From a virus, in the IMG/VR virus record IMGVR_UViG_3300028581_000064, positions 1-49,600 of that record: a stretch of DNA of 49,600 nt, one strand, 5' to 3'. Below the pieces are notes generated by a model. That model was not told where the DNA came from. It made no database searches and saw only the letters and a list, made by a program, of their open reading frames with translations. The translations under genes and the position numbers were made by a program. Positions 22,593 to 28,881 of the stretch are shown one piece after another (within the stretch, counting starts at the first letter, position 1; every line of letters begins with the position of its first letter).

Positions 22593-22712
22593 CTAGGTTG
22601 TGCACTTGGAACAGGTGATCGGCTGAATTGTCTTCATGCCGTCGTCTTCAGGGTCGCCTCCACCGCAAGCTGTGAGGCTCGCCAGCAGAATCAACATCAA
22701 GAATGTTTTCAT
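22593..22712 (-). CDS. Small lipoprotein, 39 aa
   Basis: MKTFLMLILLASLTACGGGD carries a basic start, a hydrophobic core and the lipobox L-T-A-C at residues 13-16, so it should be exported, cut before Cys16 and lipidated. The mature part has about 24 residues and ends with CSKCTT. AAGGAC lies before the ATG. Size and lipobox would suit a minimal outer-membrane spanin subunit, but it is not next to the lysis genes and lacks the proline-rich body common in Rz1. Confidence 0.75.
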   Translation of the reverse strand: MKTFLMLILLASLTACGGGDPEDDGMKTIQPITCSKCTT

Positions 22713-22725
22713 GGTCGTCCTTGTG

Positions 22726-22810
22726 TGGTGCGCGGTATGGGAATCGAACCCATACGCCTTTCGGCTGCGGGTTTTAAGCCCGCTACGTCTACCGGTTCCG
22801 TCAACCGCGC
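22726..22810 (-). tRNA. tRNA-Leu (anticodon TAA), CCA encoded
   Basis: Acceptor stem GCGCGGT/ACCGCGC (5' end at 22810), anticodon arm GCGGG-CTTAAAA-CCCGC giving TAA, a class II variable arm (AGCCGAAAGGCGT), and a T arm with GGTTCGATTCC. The discriminator A is followed by a genomically encoded CCA (22728-22726). The long variable arm and D-arm fit leucine. Confidence 0.95.
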
Positions 22811-23028
22811 TGTTTCACGATCTCTGAGGTGTTGTACACACGCACGATGCTTGTAGAGGCTGGAAAACGATCCTTCGGCCAGCTTTTGAGATAGTTGTCA
22901 GCCAACTCAAAACGCTCGAATCGACAAGCGTGCTTGATGCTGTCAACTTCAATCGGATTGTAACCACTGTCGAGGCCAAGGAAGGTGCTTTCCGTGAACT
23001 GGATTGCGAAGTCGTAGTACTGGATCAT
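22801..23028 (-). CDS. Hypothetical protein, 75 aa
   Basis: MIQYYDFAIQFTESTFLGLD... starts as ATGA overlapping the preceding stop. A soluble alpha/beta protein that contains YLKSWPKDRFPASTSIVRVY. The last codons overlap the 5' end of the leucine tRNA gene by about 10 bases, so the transcript must be either read or processed there. No family recognised. Confidence 0.7.
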   Translation of the reverse strand: MIQYYDFAIQFTESTFLGLDSGYNPIEVDSIKHACRFERFELADNYLKSWPKDRFPASTSIVRVYNTSEIVKQRG

Positions 23029-23255
23029 TCGATCACCTTCACTTCGATTTCGAGCTTGACGACTTCGATGCTGCGGCCTTGGAAGCTGCGTGAGTCAATC
23101 CGCCGGTACATCTCAATGGCGTTCAAAGCGTCCTGCTCAGTGTTGAACAAACTCGCGTTGAGGGGTACCAGAACCCACATTGCATGTCCATTCTCACCGG
23201 CCAACATGTAGCGCGGCTGATCGATTTCCTTAACTGCATGGCGTGTGAACTTCAT
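23025..23255 (-). CDS. Hypothetical protein, 76 aa
   Basis: MKFTRHAVKEIDQPRYMLAG... AWVLVPL-type beta strands and DALNAIEMYRRI helix. ATG at 23255 follows GAGGTAAACGA, and the leader contains AACCTACCAACC, also found before the gene at 24477. Coupled by ATGA to the next gene. Function unknown. Confidence 0.7.
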   Translation of the reverse strand: MKFTRHAVKEIDQPRYMLAGENGHAMWVLVPLNASLFNTEQDALNAIEMYRRIDSRSFQGRSIEVVKLEIEVKVIE

Positions 23256-23478
23256 TTCGTTTACCTCGTGTTGGTTGGTAGGTTGTTGAGAAGACCACTT
23301 AAATACCCTGCTAAAGGCACTTAAGTGGTCCCACCATATTTCAGATGGGTTCCTCTGTTGTCCTTATGCTTGAGTAAGAGGGATGACCTCAAGCACTCCA
23401 CTATTTACCCGCAGTAGCCCGTGGTAGGCTAAAGCTTCGTTGCACCTTTTCAGCAGGTAGTGCACTTAACCTGAACAC
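23256..23478 (-). promoter_or_regulatory. Structured 223-base spacer between the CAT tRNA and the next gene
   Basis: No gene found. There are several clean inverted repeats: GACCACTTAA/TTAAGTGGTC (23293-23302/23321-23330), TGCTTGAG/CTCAAGCA (23367-23374/23388-23395), TAGCC/GGCTA (23415-23419/23426-23430) and AGGT..ACCT around the palindrome AGTGCACT-like core (23455-23472). A 12-base AACCTACCAACC element (minus strand, 23284-23273) lies near the downstream ribosome site. It may be a structured leader, a small RNA or a processing region behind the tRNA. Confidence 0.5.
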
Positions 23479-23555
23479 TGGTGGGCCGAACAGGACTCGA
23501 ACCTGTAACTAACCGATTATGAGTCGGCTACTCTAACCTATTGAGTTATCGGCCC
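23479..23555 (-). tRNA. tRNA with CAT anticodon (Ile2 or elongator Met), CCA encoded
   Basis: Acceptor GGGCCGA/TCGGCCC, anticodon arm GCCGA-CTCATAA-TCGGT, T arm ACAGG-TTCGAGT-CCTGT, discriminator A, then encoded CCA (23481-23479). The anticodon loop region CGACTCATAATCG matches the E. coli AUA-decoding tRNA-Ile2 as I recall it, while the T arm is more Met-like. Whether the wobble C is modified to lysidine cannot be told from sequence. Confidence 0.92.
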
Positions 23556-23851
23556 TTGTTGCGCGCCACAAGCTCAAACATCCGCGCCTGCGTTGTCGTA
23601 CACAGAAGCACCAGCTCAACAAGATCCACGATGTTGTCGAGATCTTCTTTCACCAGGTTGCGAAGTGTTGCCTCTGTGGTCTCGCGAAGCGTATGCTGTC
23701 GATGTCGCATACAGATGACGTCGATGAGCTTCAGAACTTCTTTGTTGTTCTTGTGTTCGTCGCGCGCTTTCCGAATCTCTTCGGTTAACGCTTCGTTTGC
23801 CCGCCGAAGCAAGCTGTTGGCTGAGCGAAGCATGTTGCTGAGGTTTCTCAT
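23546..23851 (-). CDS. Helical hypothetical protein, 101 aa
   Basis: ATG at 23851 follows GGGAGGCTGTC and overlaps the previous stop as ATGA. MRNLSNMLRSANSLLRRANE: long charged helices (ALTEEIRKARDEHKNNKEVL), probably coiled coil. The stop codon lies inside the 5' acceptor stem of the CAT tRNA (10-base overlap). Function unknown. Confidence 0.75.
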   Translation of the reverse strand: MRNLSNMLRSANSLLRRANEALTEEIRKARDEHKNNKEVLKLIDVICMRHRQHTLRETTEATLRNLVKEDLDNIVDLVELVLLCTTTQARMFELVARNKGR

Positions 23852-24069
23852 GACAGCCTCCCCTGCAAGACAGCTTGAGTGCGCCACCCGTCGGCGTGCT
23901 TCTCTTGCAGTGTGAGCCAGACACCGCCGGCCTTTTCCCAAGCCTCCATTTTGCGAAGCTCTTCAGCGAACTCGGTTTGGAACCGAAGTTTGTTTTTCTC
24001 AAAAGCGCCCACTATGAGCGCAGCAATCGCCAACAGTGCAGCGATGGTAACCCAGATGATTGCGAGCAT
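23848..24069 (-). CDS. Single-pass membrane protein, 73 aa
   Basis: MLAIIWVTIAALLAIAALIV: N-terminal transmembrane segment (residues 2-22), then a charged helical domain (FQTEFAEELRKMEAWEKAGG). AAGGAGG precedes the ATG. The layout (N-in membrane anchor plus helical domain) resembles an inner-membrane spanin, and a small lipoprotein gene lies 1.1 kb downstream, but spanin function is only a suggestion. Confidence 0.75.
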   Translation of the reverse strand: MLAIIWVTIAALLAIAALIVGAFEKNKLRFQTEFAEELRKMEAWEKAGGVWLTLQEKHADGWRTQAVLQGRLS

Positions 24070-24078
24070 ATTGCCTCC

Positions 24079-24477
24079 TTAGGCGTTGGCTGCGATGATT
24101 TGAACTTCACGAACGAGACGCATGGTCACCCAGAAGATGACAATGTAGACAGCTGCGTTGAACAGAAACAAGCCGAAGCCGCTGAGGAAAGCGATACCGA
24201 AGGCACCGTAACCAAAGTAGGCAACTGCAATTTTCTGCAACAAGATTCCGAAGAAAATGGGTGCGCCCATCAGCTCCAGAAACCACAGAATCTCACGCCA
24301 AATCGCCAACAGGCCGACAGACAGGAGATTGACAGCTTGACCGAACACGCCAGCAAACACCGAAACGGCAACTGCAACAGCGACTGCAGAAGCGGCGACG
24401 GTGAGGCCGAACACCGACAGAACGGCGCAGAACAAAGCGATCAGGCAGATCGCGGCAAAAATGGCAATTTCACGCAT
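24079..24477 (-). CDS. Multi-pass membrane protein, 132 aa
   Basis: MREIAIFAAICLIALFCAVL: four hydrophobic stretches (about 4-42, 44-62, 70-88 and 92-118), few charges. AAGGAAACC precedes the ATG. The gene begins a cluster behind the R1 repeat. It could be a second holin-like or superinfection-related membrane protein; nothing specific is visible. Confidence 0.8.
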   Translation of the reverse strand: MREIAIFAAICLIALFCAVLSVFGLTVAASAVAVAVAVSVFAGVFGQAVNLLSVGLLAIWREILWFLELMGAPIFFGILLQKIAVAYFGYGAFGIAFLSGFGLFLFNAAVYIVIFWVTMRLVREVQIIAANA

Positions 24478-24518
24478 GATAGGTTTCCTTCGATGGTTGG
24501 TAGGTTAAGAAGTAACTC

Positions 24519-24554
24519 TTTCGAGCTCTTCATATAGGATGGCTATTTTTCCGC
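24519..24554 (-). repeat. 36-base intergenic repeat R1 (promoter-like)
   Basis: Minus strand GCGGAAAAATAGCC followed by ATCCTATATGAAGAGCTCG. It matches R2 at 27238-27272 over most of its length, including the overlap of GCGGAAAA with the end of the upstream gene. It lies 42 bases upstream of the ATG at 24477. TATATG could act as a -10 box. Confidence 0.6.
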
Positions 24555-24695
24555 AGTTTTGCAACTGTATTTGTTGGAGCCGCTTATGAACAGCCCAAAG
24601 TTTTTGCACTCGTTTTCTATTCTAGTCCTTGCCATGTAGCTCCCCATGGCGAACGCAACAAGACAGCACACAAGCCCTAAAAGAAATTCACGCAT
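24543..24695 (-). CDS. Small membrane-anchored protein, 50 aa
   Basis: MREFLLGLVCCLVAFAMGSY: one hydrophobic segment (3-18), then a short hydrophilic part ending KYSCKTAEK. The ATG overlaps the preceding stop (TGATG). The N-terminus could also be a signal peptide; there is no lipobox. Family unknown. Confidence 0.65.
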   Translation of the reverse strand: MREFLLGLVCCLVAFAMGSYMARTRIENECKNFGLFISGSNKYSCKTAEK

Positions 24696-24997
24696 CACAA
24701 CCCCGAGTCTTTGGCAAGATAGGACATGAACATCAAAAGCATAAAGCGTACATTCTGCGCTTCATCGCCACAAGAAGACCGGATCAGCGAGGGTACGCAA
24801 TCGATATCCAGGTCTCCGAAAGCGTTGGCTGCATACCAAAGTTCGCAGGGACCTGATATATCAAGCTTGTGTTTTCTTTCTTCAAAGTGTATTGCAACGC
24901 AGCTGTAGCGTGTTCTGCCGGTATGGCCTGTCTCATAAGGGCCGTCCTCAAGCTGATGGTTAGCTGCAGCTTTGAGAGTATTGGCGAAGGTGGTCAT
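24695..24997 (-). CDS. Hypothetical protein, 100 aa
   Basis: MTTFANTLKAAANHQLEDGP, then RYSCVAIHFEERKHKLDISG and a helical C-terminus (RFMLLMFMSYLAKDSGL). The start overlaps the phosphatase fragment's stop as ATGA. Looks like a small soluble alpha/beta protein, not recognised. Confidence 0.7.
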   Translation of the reverse strand: MTTFANTLKAAANHQLEDGPYETGHTGRTRYSCVAIHFEERKHKLDISGPCELWYAANAFGDLDIDCVPSLIRSSCGDEAQNVRFMLLMFMSYLAKDSGL

Positions 24998-25394
24998 TGA
25001 TGTTTGAATCCTAGTTGTTCAAGGATTGATGTCTTGACAAGGGTGTTCGGTATCCTCATTGTCTGTGTGTCGTCGAAGCCAAGAACAACGCCGGCTTCAA
25101 CTACAGCACCGCTCCTACAAATACCAGCCGCGCAATGGACAATCACGTTCATTCGTAGTTCAAGAGCTTTTCGTAGCAGATCGGCAATCTGCGCTGCCTG
25201 ACCTGGACGTATTGCTGTAGGCCCTCATCGATGTCGTCGAAGCGAAACTGATGCGTCTCCTTAAACACATACAAAGGTTTCGGAAAAGTCGGCCGTTCGA
25301 CATCCACGATCTGTATCAACATACTGTTAACACCAGGGTCGTAGTGCCAGGCCTTTACGATGTCATCCAAGGATACGTTCTGAATGAAGCTCAA
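24994..25394 (-). pseudogene. Dual-specificity/tyrosine phosphatase-like gene split by a -1 frameshift
   Basis: Two frames together make one phosphatase. The first (25394, TTG start behind GGAGG, to 25149) begins SFIQNVSLDD and reaches QFRFDDIDEG. The second carries VHCAAGICRSG, the Cys-x5-Arg active-site loop. Shifting back one base at about 25221 (GAGGGCCTACAG) joins FDDIDEG to PTAIRPGQAAQIADLL and on to the HC loop, the order expected of the family. Loss of one C from GGGCCCT explains it. Without the shift, translation could restart at ATG 25152 and give only a 52-residue C-terminal piece. Sequencing error or a recoding event are alternatives. Confidence 0.8.
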
Positions 25395-25546
25395 AGCGGA
25401 CCTCCCATGCACCACACACCTAGCGCGTCAGCAGCATCTAAGATCGAGGTGTCCGAAAACCAAGCAGACAAGAAAGGTGAATTGAAGGGTTCGTCATCCT
25501 TTGAGTCAGATGTGACGATTTCTTTAAGCCAATTGATCTGGTTCAC
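25391..25546 (-). CDS. Hypothetical protein, 51 aa (GTG start)
   Basis: The GTG at 25546 overlaps the stop of the 28-aa gene as GTGA. Product M(V)NQINWLKEIVTSDSKDD, ending ADALGVWCMGGPL. The frame continues upstream to 25594 without a better start. The stop overlaps the phosphatase TTG as TTGA, which supports it as a real link in the coupled chain. Unknown function. Confidence 0.55.
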   Translation of the reverse strand: MNQINWLKEIVTSDSKDDEPFNSPFLSAWFSDTSILDAADALGVWCMGGPL

Positions 25547-25629
25547 CACTGCACCATGGTTGAGAGAATTGAAAGGATTGTGACTGTGTAGCACAGCCAG
25601 AACCAGCCTGCGGGAGTAGGTTTAGTCAT
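25543..25629 (-). CDS. Membrane micro-protein, 28 aa
   Basis: MTKPTPAGWFWLCYTVTILS, then ILSTMVQW: nearly one transmembrane helix. The ATG overlaps the preceding stop (ATGACTAA) and the stop overlaps the next GTG as GTGA. The neat overlaps at both ends are the main support, since its length alone proves nothing. Confidence 0.5.
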   Translation of the reverse strand: MTKPTPAGWFWLCYTVTILSILSTMVQW

Positions 25630-25981
25630 TTGCGAGAAACTTTGCAAAGTAGAGGTTTCTGAAATCAGTGCCTGAGTTTACCATGCGACGCCATACTGCA
25701 TCAGCGTCTTCTTTACTCGTGCACCACTCAAGAATGCCGGACATTGTGATCTCATTATTCTTGTAGAGGTGCCCTGCAACGTACCAAAGATCTTCGTCTT
25801 GAACTACGCTGCACGGAAGATTTCTGAAATGGTACGAAGGACTGTCCAAAGGAAAAATGTCGCGCCTGTAGATCCAAGAACCGTCGTCAAGGTCTCTGCG
25901 ACGCTGGACGTACTTCATCCAGGCAATATGCGGCCCGAAGGCCACTGGGTACCACGCAAACCAAATCTGCCATTTCATCAT
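25622..25981 (-). CDS. Hypothetical protein, 119 aa
   Basis: ATG at 25981 overlaps the preceding stop as ATGA (MMKWQIWFAWYPVAFGPHIA). The Trp-rich N-terminus is only weakly hydrophobic. The C-terminal part (EDADAVWRRMVNSGTDFRNL) is helical and soluble. No motif recognised. Confidence 0.7.
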   Translation of the reverse strand: MMKWQIWFAWYPVAFGPHIAWMKYVQRRRDLDDGSWIYRRDIFPLDSPSYHFRNLPCSVVQDEDLWYVAGHLYKNNEITMSGILEWCTSKEDADAVWRRMVNSGTDFRNLYFAKFLAND

Positions 25982-26520
25982 GAAGCCCTCACACACATAT
26001 CGACAGCGCTCTTGAAGTAACGTCGCGGACCGGCGAAGAAGTGGGACTTGACCGGAGCCTGATTGAAATTACTGACTAGAGTGCTGGATCCGACGAGTTC
26101 CACTTCGTCATCGTGAGCAAAATGGCGGTTTGCGCCGTCAAGTGAACGACGTGCCCAGCTAGCCGATGTTGCATCCTTCGCGTAGACTTTTCCGTGGGCA
26201 TCCACGAAAGTTTGTCCAATAGGGACATCCCTGAAGAACATCTTGATCGTTCGCTGAGCCTCGTCGGCGTAGATTTTTTCACGAAGCAGCTGTCCAAGAC
26301 TCTTCGAAGTCACACTCGAGTTGACATTGACCGTGATCTGATTGACAGACGGATACGCACGACCACGCCAATCAACTTCTCCCAGTAACATGTCAGCATT
26401 GCTGCTTGAGTCTAGGCGTTTGCCCTTTCTGTCTCGCTTTACCCATTCGTCGCCTTCTTTGAGAATGTGTGAGCCGTCTTCTGCGTAGTATGCAGTCTCA
26501 GTTACTTTCTCGAATTTCAT
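25978..26520 (-). CDS. Hypothetical protein, 180 aa
   Basis: MKFEKVTETAYYAEDGSHIL. Beta-rich N-terminal part, a middle segment (FFRDVPIGQTFVDAHGKVYA) and RRSLDGANRHFAHDDEVELV resembling the short 'F.D.PIG..F...G..Y.K' beta modules that are common in phage proteins. It is the largest gene in this small-gene cluster. No function can be assigned. Confidence 0.75.
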   Translation of the reverse strand: MKFEKVTETAYYAEDGSHILKEGDEWVKRDRKGKRLDSSSNADMLLGEVDWRGRAYPSVNQITVNVNSSVTSKSLGQLLREKIYADEAQRTIKMFFRDVPIGQTFVDAHGKVYAKDATSASWARRSLDGANRHFAHDDEVELVGSSTLVSNFNQAPVKSHFFAGPRRYFKSAVDMCVRAS

Positions 26521-26523
26521 TTG

Positions 26524-26766
26524 TTAGTCCATCCAGATTACGTTGATGTTTAGGATGATCGCTTCTTGGCGTATCTTTAGAGGATACGTCGTGAAGTGTG
26601 CAGCATACGCCAAGGCCAGCTCTGTTGTCTTGAAATCGTGTGCCTGAAGAGGTGAAGTGGCGCCGCAAGGGTGGCCATATGCTCTATTAAGATCCACAAA
26701 AGCTTTTTCAGTACCATCAGCGTCGTTTTCAAACTTCAGCACAACACGCTGTTCATTGTACAGCAT
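26524..26766 (-). CDS. Hypothetical protein, 80 aa
   Basis: ATG at 26766 follows AGAGGTATCAA (MLYNEQRVVLKFENDADGTE). Upstream extension of the frame crosses another gene and is rejected. Contains HDFKTTELALAYAAHFTTYP. Small alpha/beta protein of unknown function, overlapping the end of the preceding gene by 14 bases. Confidence 0.65.
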   Translation of the reverse strand: MLYNEQRVVLKFENDADGTEKAFVDLNRAYGHPCGATSPLQAHDFKTTELALAYAAHFTTYPLKIRQEAIILNINVIWMD

Positions 26767-26971
26767 TTGATACCTCTTTCTTCTCCAAAAGCTCTGCGTA
26801 GGAAAGCATATCGTGAGCGCTGTGCCAGAACCGTGCCTTGGCGGGATCGTGAGTCGCCAAATCACGAGCTATGCCATCATCGAGCATAGCGCACTCAAGA
26901 GCTTCATTGCTGGTCATCACGCCGTACTTGTTTTGAAACATGCGCAACTTGAGCTCCTCAAGCTTCGTCAT
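26753..26971 (-). CDS. Helical hypothetical protein, 72 aa
   Basis: MTKLEELKLRMFQNKYGVMT, helical and charged (ARFWHSAHDMLSYAELLEKK). The ATG overlaps the preceding stop as ATGA. No recognised domain. Confidence 0.7.
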   Translation of the reverse strand: MTKLEELKLRMFQNKYGVMTSNEALECAMLDDGIARDLATHDPAKARFWHSAHDMLSYAELLEKKEVSNAVQ

Positions 26972-27201
26972 TTAATCTTCTCCACAACTTTCGCGTAAAT
27001 GTCAGACACGAGGTATCCTGGGTAGATACATTCTTCAGTTGTGCGTTTCAGCAGCGCCAGAAGCTCTTCGTTTTCTTTGGAGAGACGTCGCAGCTCGTCG
27101 GCGGCCGGATGTGTCTTGTGCTCACTTTCAAACATGGCGAAACGCATCGACTGCACTTTGTCCAAAATGTCAGCCTGTCTGACTGCTTCGTTAGACGCCA
27201 T
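26968..27201 (-). CDS. Coiled-coil hypothetical protein, 77 aa
   Basis: MASNEAVRQADILDKVQSMR; a coiled coil is likely at residues 33-53 (ADELRRLSKENEELLALLKR). AGGAG precedes the ATG within CCAACCTAGGAG. It is the first gene behind the R2 repeat, so it probably heads a transcript that runs to about 24560. Function unknown. Confidence 0.75.
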   Translation of the reverse strand: MASNEAVRQADILDKVQSMRFAMFESEHKTHPAADELRRLSKENEELLALLKRTTEECIYPGYLVSDIYAKVVEKIK

Positions 27202-27237
27202 TGGCGACTCCTAGGTTGGTGGGTGGTAAAGGCCCAT

Positions 27238-27272
27238 TATCGAGCCTTCATATAAGATATCAAATTTTCCGC
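27238..27272 (-). repeat. 35-base intergenic repeat R2 (promoter-like)
   Basis: Minus strand GCGGAAAATTTGATATC followed by TTATATGAAGGCTCGATA. It matches R1 at 24519-24554. The first bases are the last codons of the endolysin gene. It ends 36 bases upstream of the ATG at 27201. Confidence 0.6.
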
Positions 27273-27586
27273 TCGAAGTGTGGAGAGTCCTTGAACGTTT
27301 TCCAGAACATGCCTGCCTGATTTTTAGGGTCTAGCGACTCCCAATATCTACCAAGCTCATCTGGGTAGCAGAGCACACCAGCTTTAGTGAAATGGAGATC
27401 GGCAGCCAGCTTTGACAAGTGAGCGCTATTCAGTGTTTTGGATCTACCTGTTTTAAAGTAAATCTGCTGCATTTCAGGCATTCTCTGCACTTCACCCATG
27501 CGCACTTCATAGCCACGATTAAACGCCTCCATGAGGAGAAGCGCAAGGTGACGACTGAAGGCTTCTTGTTCCTTACCTAAGCTCAT
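27260..27586 (-). CDS. M15-family peptidase endolysin, 108 aa
   Basis: The spacing of NSAH (H56), AADL (D63) and SPHFE (H103) fits the zinc ligands of M15 L-Ala-D-Glu or D-Ala-D-Ala type peptidases. R35 with GRSK-x3-NS before the first His is also typical. It cuts peptidoglycan cross-links at lysis. No signal peptide, so it should leave through the holin. The ATG overlaps the holin stop as ATGA. Confidence 0.88.
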   Translation of the reverse strand: MSLGKEQEAFSRHLALLLMEAFNRGYEVRMGEVQRMPEMQQIYFKTGRSKTLNSAHLSKLAADLHFTKAGVLCYPDELGRYWESLDPKNQAGMFWKTFKDSPHFERKI

Positions 27587-28113
27587 AATGCTTTCTCCGC
27601 AAGATTCTGGATAGTGCTGTCTTTTGCCTTAGACTGCGGCGTAGTCCCGAGTAAGTATTGGAAAATACCACCAAGGACAGTGGCTAGCACAAAGCCTAGA
27701 ATGGTATCAGCAAAGCGCTGGTTATTTTCAGGGACATCGCCAAATGTTATTGCGCCGATGAACACCATCGCGGCCACTGACCAGATGGCAATGAAAAGAT
27801 ACACAAAGTTCTTGGCCAGCCAGTCATTCTGAGACAGAGCCGTGACCTGCATAGACCTGGCATCTTTTACATTGTCCAGCTTCATCCGCTCAAACTCCAG
27901 ACTGATCCGGTCGTCATTCTGTTTGATTCGTAGAAGCTCTTCTTCGTGTTCCATCTCGGCAATACGGAGCTTGGTCAGATCCTCTTGACTCAGAGACTCC
28001 CTCGTAAGATCCACACCGGTTTTCGCTTCAACCCAATCTTTCCCTTTAGCCAAAACTGCGTTGCCCAGGAGGCTCAGGCCGTTCGACAAAAGGCTTGCAA
28101 CGATAGGTAACAT
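27583..28113 (-). CDS. Holin with two C-terminal transmembrane segments, 176 aa
   Basis: An N-terminal region LGNAVLAKGKDWVEAKTGVD resembles the 3TM/gene-transfer-agent holin family. A charged helical middle (AEMEHEEELLRIKQNDDRIS) is followed by two membrane segments at about 104-124 and 135-156. It would form membrane lesions to release the endolysin encoded next. AGAGGA precedes the ATG. Placed just behind the promoter-like motif at 28188-28221. Confidence 0.85.
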   Translation of the reverse strand: MLPIVASLLSNGLSLLGNAVLAKGKDWVEAKTGVDLTRESLSQEDLTKLRIAEMEHEEELLRIKQNDDRISLEFERMKLDNVKDARSMQVTALSQNDWLAKNFVYLFIAIWSVAAMVFIGAITFGDVPENNQRFADTILGFVLATVLGGIFQYLLGTTPQSKAKDSTIQNLAEKAL

Positions 28114-28187
28114 AACAATCCTCTGTACTGACTAAGAATATAAGAAGAATATTCTCAGTATTCATGCTTATGTCCGGGGGAGCGTTT

Positions 28188-28221
28188 AAGGGTTAAGTTA
28201 ACGGGTTCCCGAACGTGAAGT
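28188..28221 (-). promoter_or_regulatory. Candidate phage RNA polymerase promoter, copy B
   Basis: Minus strand ACTTCACGTTCGG then GAACCCGTTAACTTAACCCT. It is the best match to the copy at 17587-17620, and lies about 75-108 bases upstream of the holin ATG. Confidence 0.6.
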
Positions 28222-28245
28222 CGCTTTCGCAGCATCTTCGAGATG

Positions 28246-28278
28246 AACAAATAAACGAAGAAAAGCGGCCCGAGGTGC
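28246..28278. repeat. 33-base perfect inverted repeat, copy 2
   Basis: The plus strand here equals the minus strand of 3544-3512 over 33 bases. On the minus strand it supplies the 3' arm and CTTTTCTTCG tail of the terminator at 28252-28290. Confidence 0.9.
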
Positions 28279-28290
28279 CTCCGGCGCCCA
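28252..28290 (-). terminator. Probable intrinsic terminator after the tail genes
   Basis: Minus strand GGCGCCGGAGG-CA-CCTCGGGCC folds into a GC-rich stem with small bulges, followed by CGCTTTTCTTCGTTTATTTG, a U-rich tail. It lies about 120 bases after the last tail gene. Confidence 0.6.
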
Positions 28291-28410
28291 CGCCATGGGG
28301 CAGGCATCCCCTCGCAAAATGCGTGTGAGGGTCGATGAACCTGCCTACCAGTCGGGGCCTTCCTGAAGGGCTACCTGCGAGCCGTTTTCGATTGAGATAG
28401 TCGATTTGTC

Positions 28411-28881
28411 TTATAGTTCGCCGGCTAGATACCAAGTACCAGAACCTAGGATTGTCGCGCCACCATCGCTAGATACCTGGTAAGTACCGTTGATGAAGTA
28501 CTGACCTGCAGCTCTTGACAATCGCAAAGCAGAACTCATCTGGTACCACGTGTTCTGCGGCCCTCTGTTGCACGACACTCCCACATGCGAGGGAATACGT
28601 ATCCAGAAACCGTTGCCATTACCAGCAGCCACAGAGTTCAGCCAGGGTGAATTCTCACCCGCATCGACTGACCCGTCGGAACGCCATTCTATCGAAGTGC
28701 TGTCTAGGAAACCGTCGTCGCCCACTCTTGCGAACGTTGGGGCCAAAGCGTCAAGCATCTGAGTCCAGACACCGCCGAGCTTTATCCACAATTTACGAGG
28801 CTTATACCAGGTGCCATTTTTGTTGAACTGTACTTTGTTGAGATCTCGCCAAACACCATTAACTTTAAGAAAGCTTTTCAT
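28411..28881 (-). CDS. Tail hub/fibre-associated protein, 156 aa
   Basis: MKSFLKVNGVWRDLNKVQFN ... LWIKLGGVWTQM: repeated 'K.NG.W..L..V..K..G.WY....L' beta units of the kind common in phage tail-tip proteins. It then has YFINGTYQVSSDGGATILGS, probably a receptor-exposed beta domain. Its start overlaps the hub stop as ATGA, so it is made together with the hub. A tip or fibre attachment role is inferred. Confidence 0.7.
   Translation of the reverse strand: MKSFLKVNGVWRDLNKVQFNKNGTWYKPRKLWIKLGGVWTQMLDALAPTFARVGDDGFLDSTSIEWRSDGSVDAGENSPWLNSVAAGNGNGFWIRIPSHVGVSCNRGPQNTWYQMSSALRLSRAAGQYFINGTYQVSSDGGATILGSGTWYLAGEL

Larger units (their letters stand above)
28114..28410 (-). promoter_or_regulatory. 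Intergenic control region between tail and lysis genes
   Basis: 297 bases without a minus-strand gene. In transcription order it holds a block similar to the 3337-3535 leader (TTTTGCGAGGGGATGCCTG then CCCCATGG), a terminator containing the 33-base repeat (28246-28278), the promoter-like motif at 28221-28188, and the holin leader. This terminator-then-promoter order separates structural from lysis transcription. Confidence 0.65.

Noticed and set aside
22593-24069. Complete Rz/Rz1 spanin pair
   Set aside because: The lipoprotein and the N-anchored helical protein are 1.1 kb apart, separated by tRNAs and other genes, and far from the holin/endolysin pair. Noted only as a possibility.
23875-24537. 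220-codon plus-strand open frame
   Set aside because: Antisense to two membrane-protein genes with proper ribosome sites. The antisense of hydrophobic codons produces the polar, charged sequence seen.
28215-28328. 37-codon plus-strand frame with a plausible-looking product (DEQINEEKRPEVPPAPTPW)
   Set aside because: No other plus-strand gene in the window, no ribosome site, and the sequence overlaps the terminator, 33-base repeat and promoter-like motif that explain it better. The similar peptide read at 3.5 kb is a consequence of the repeat.
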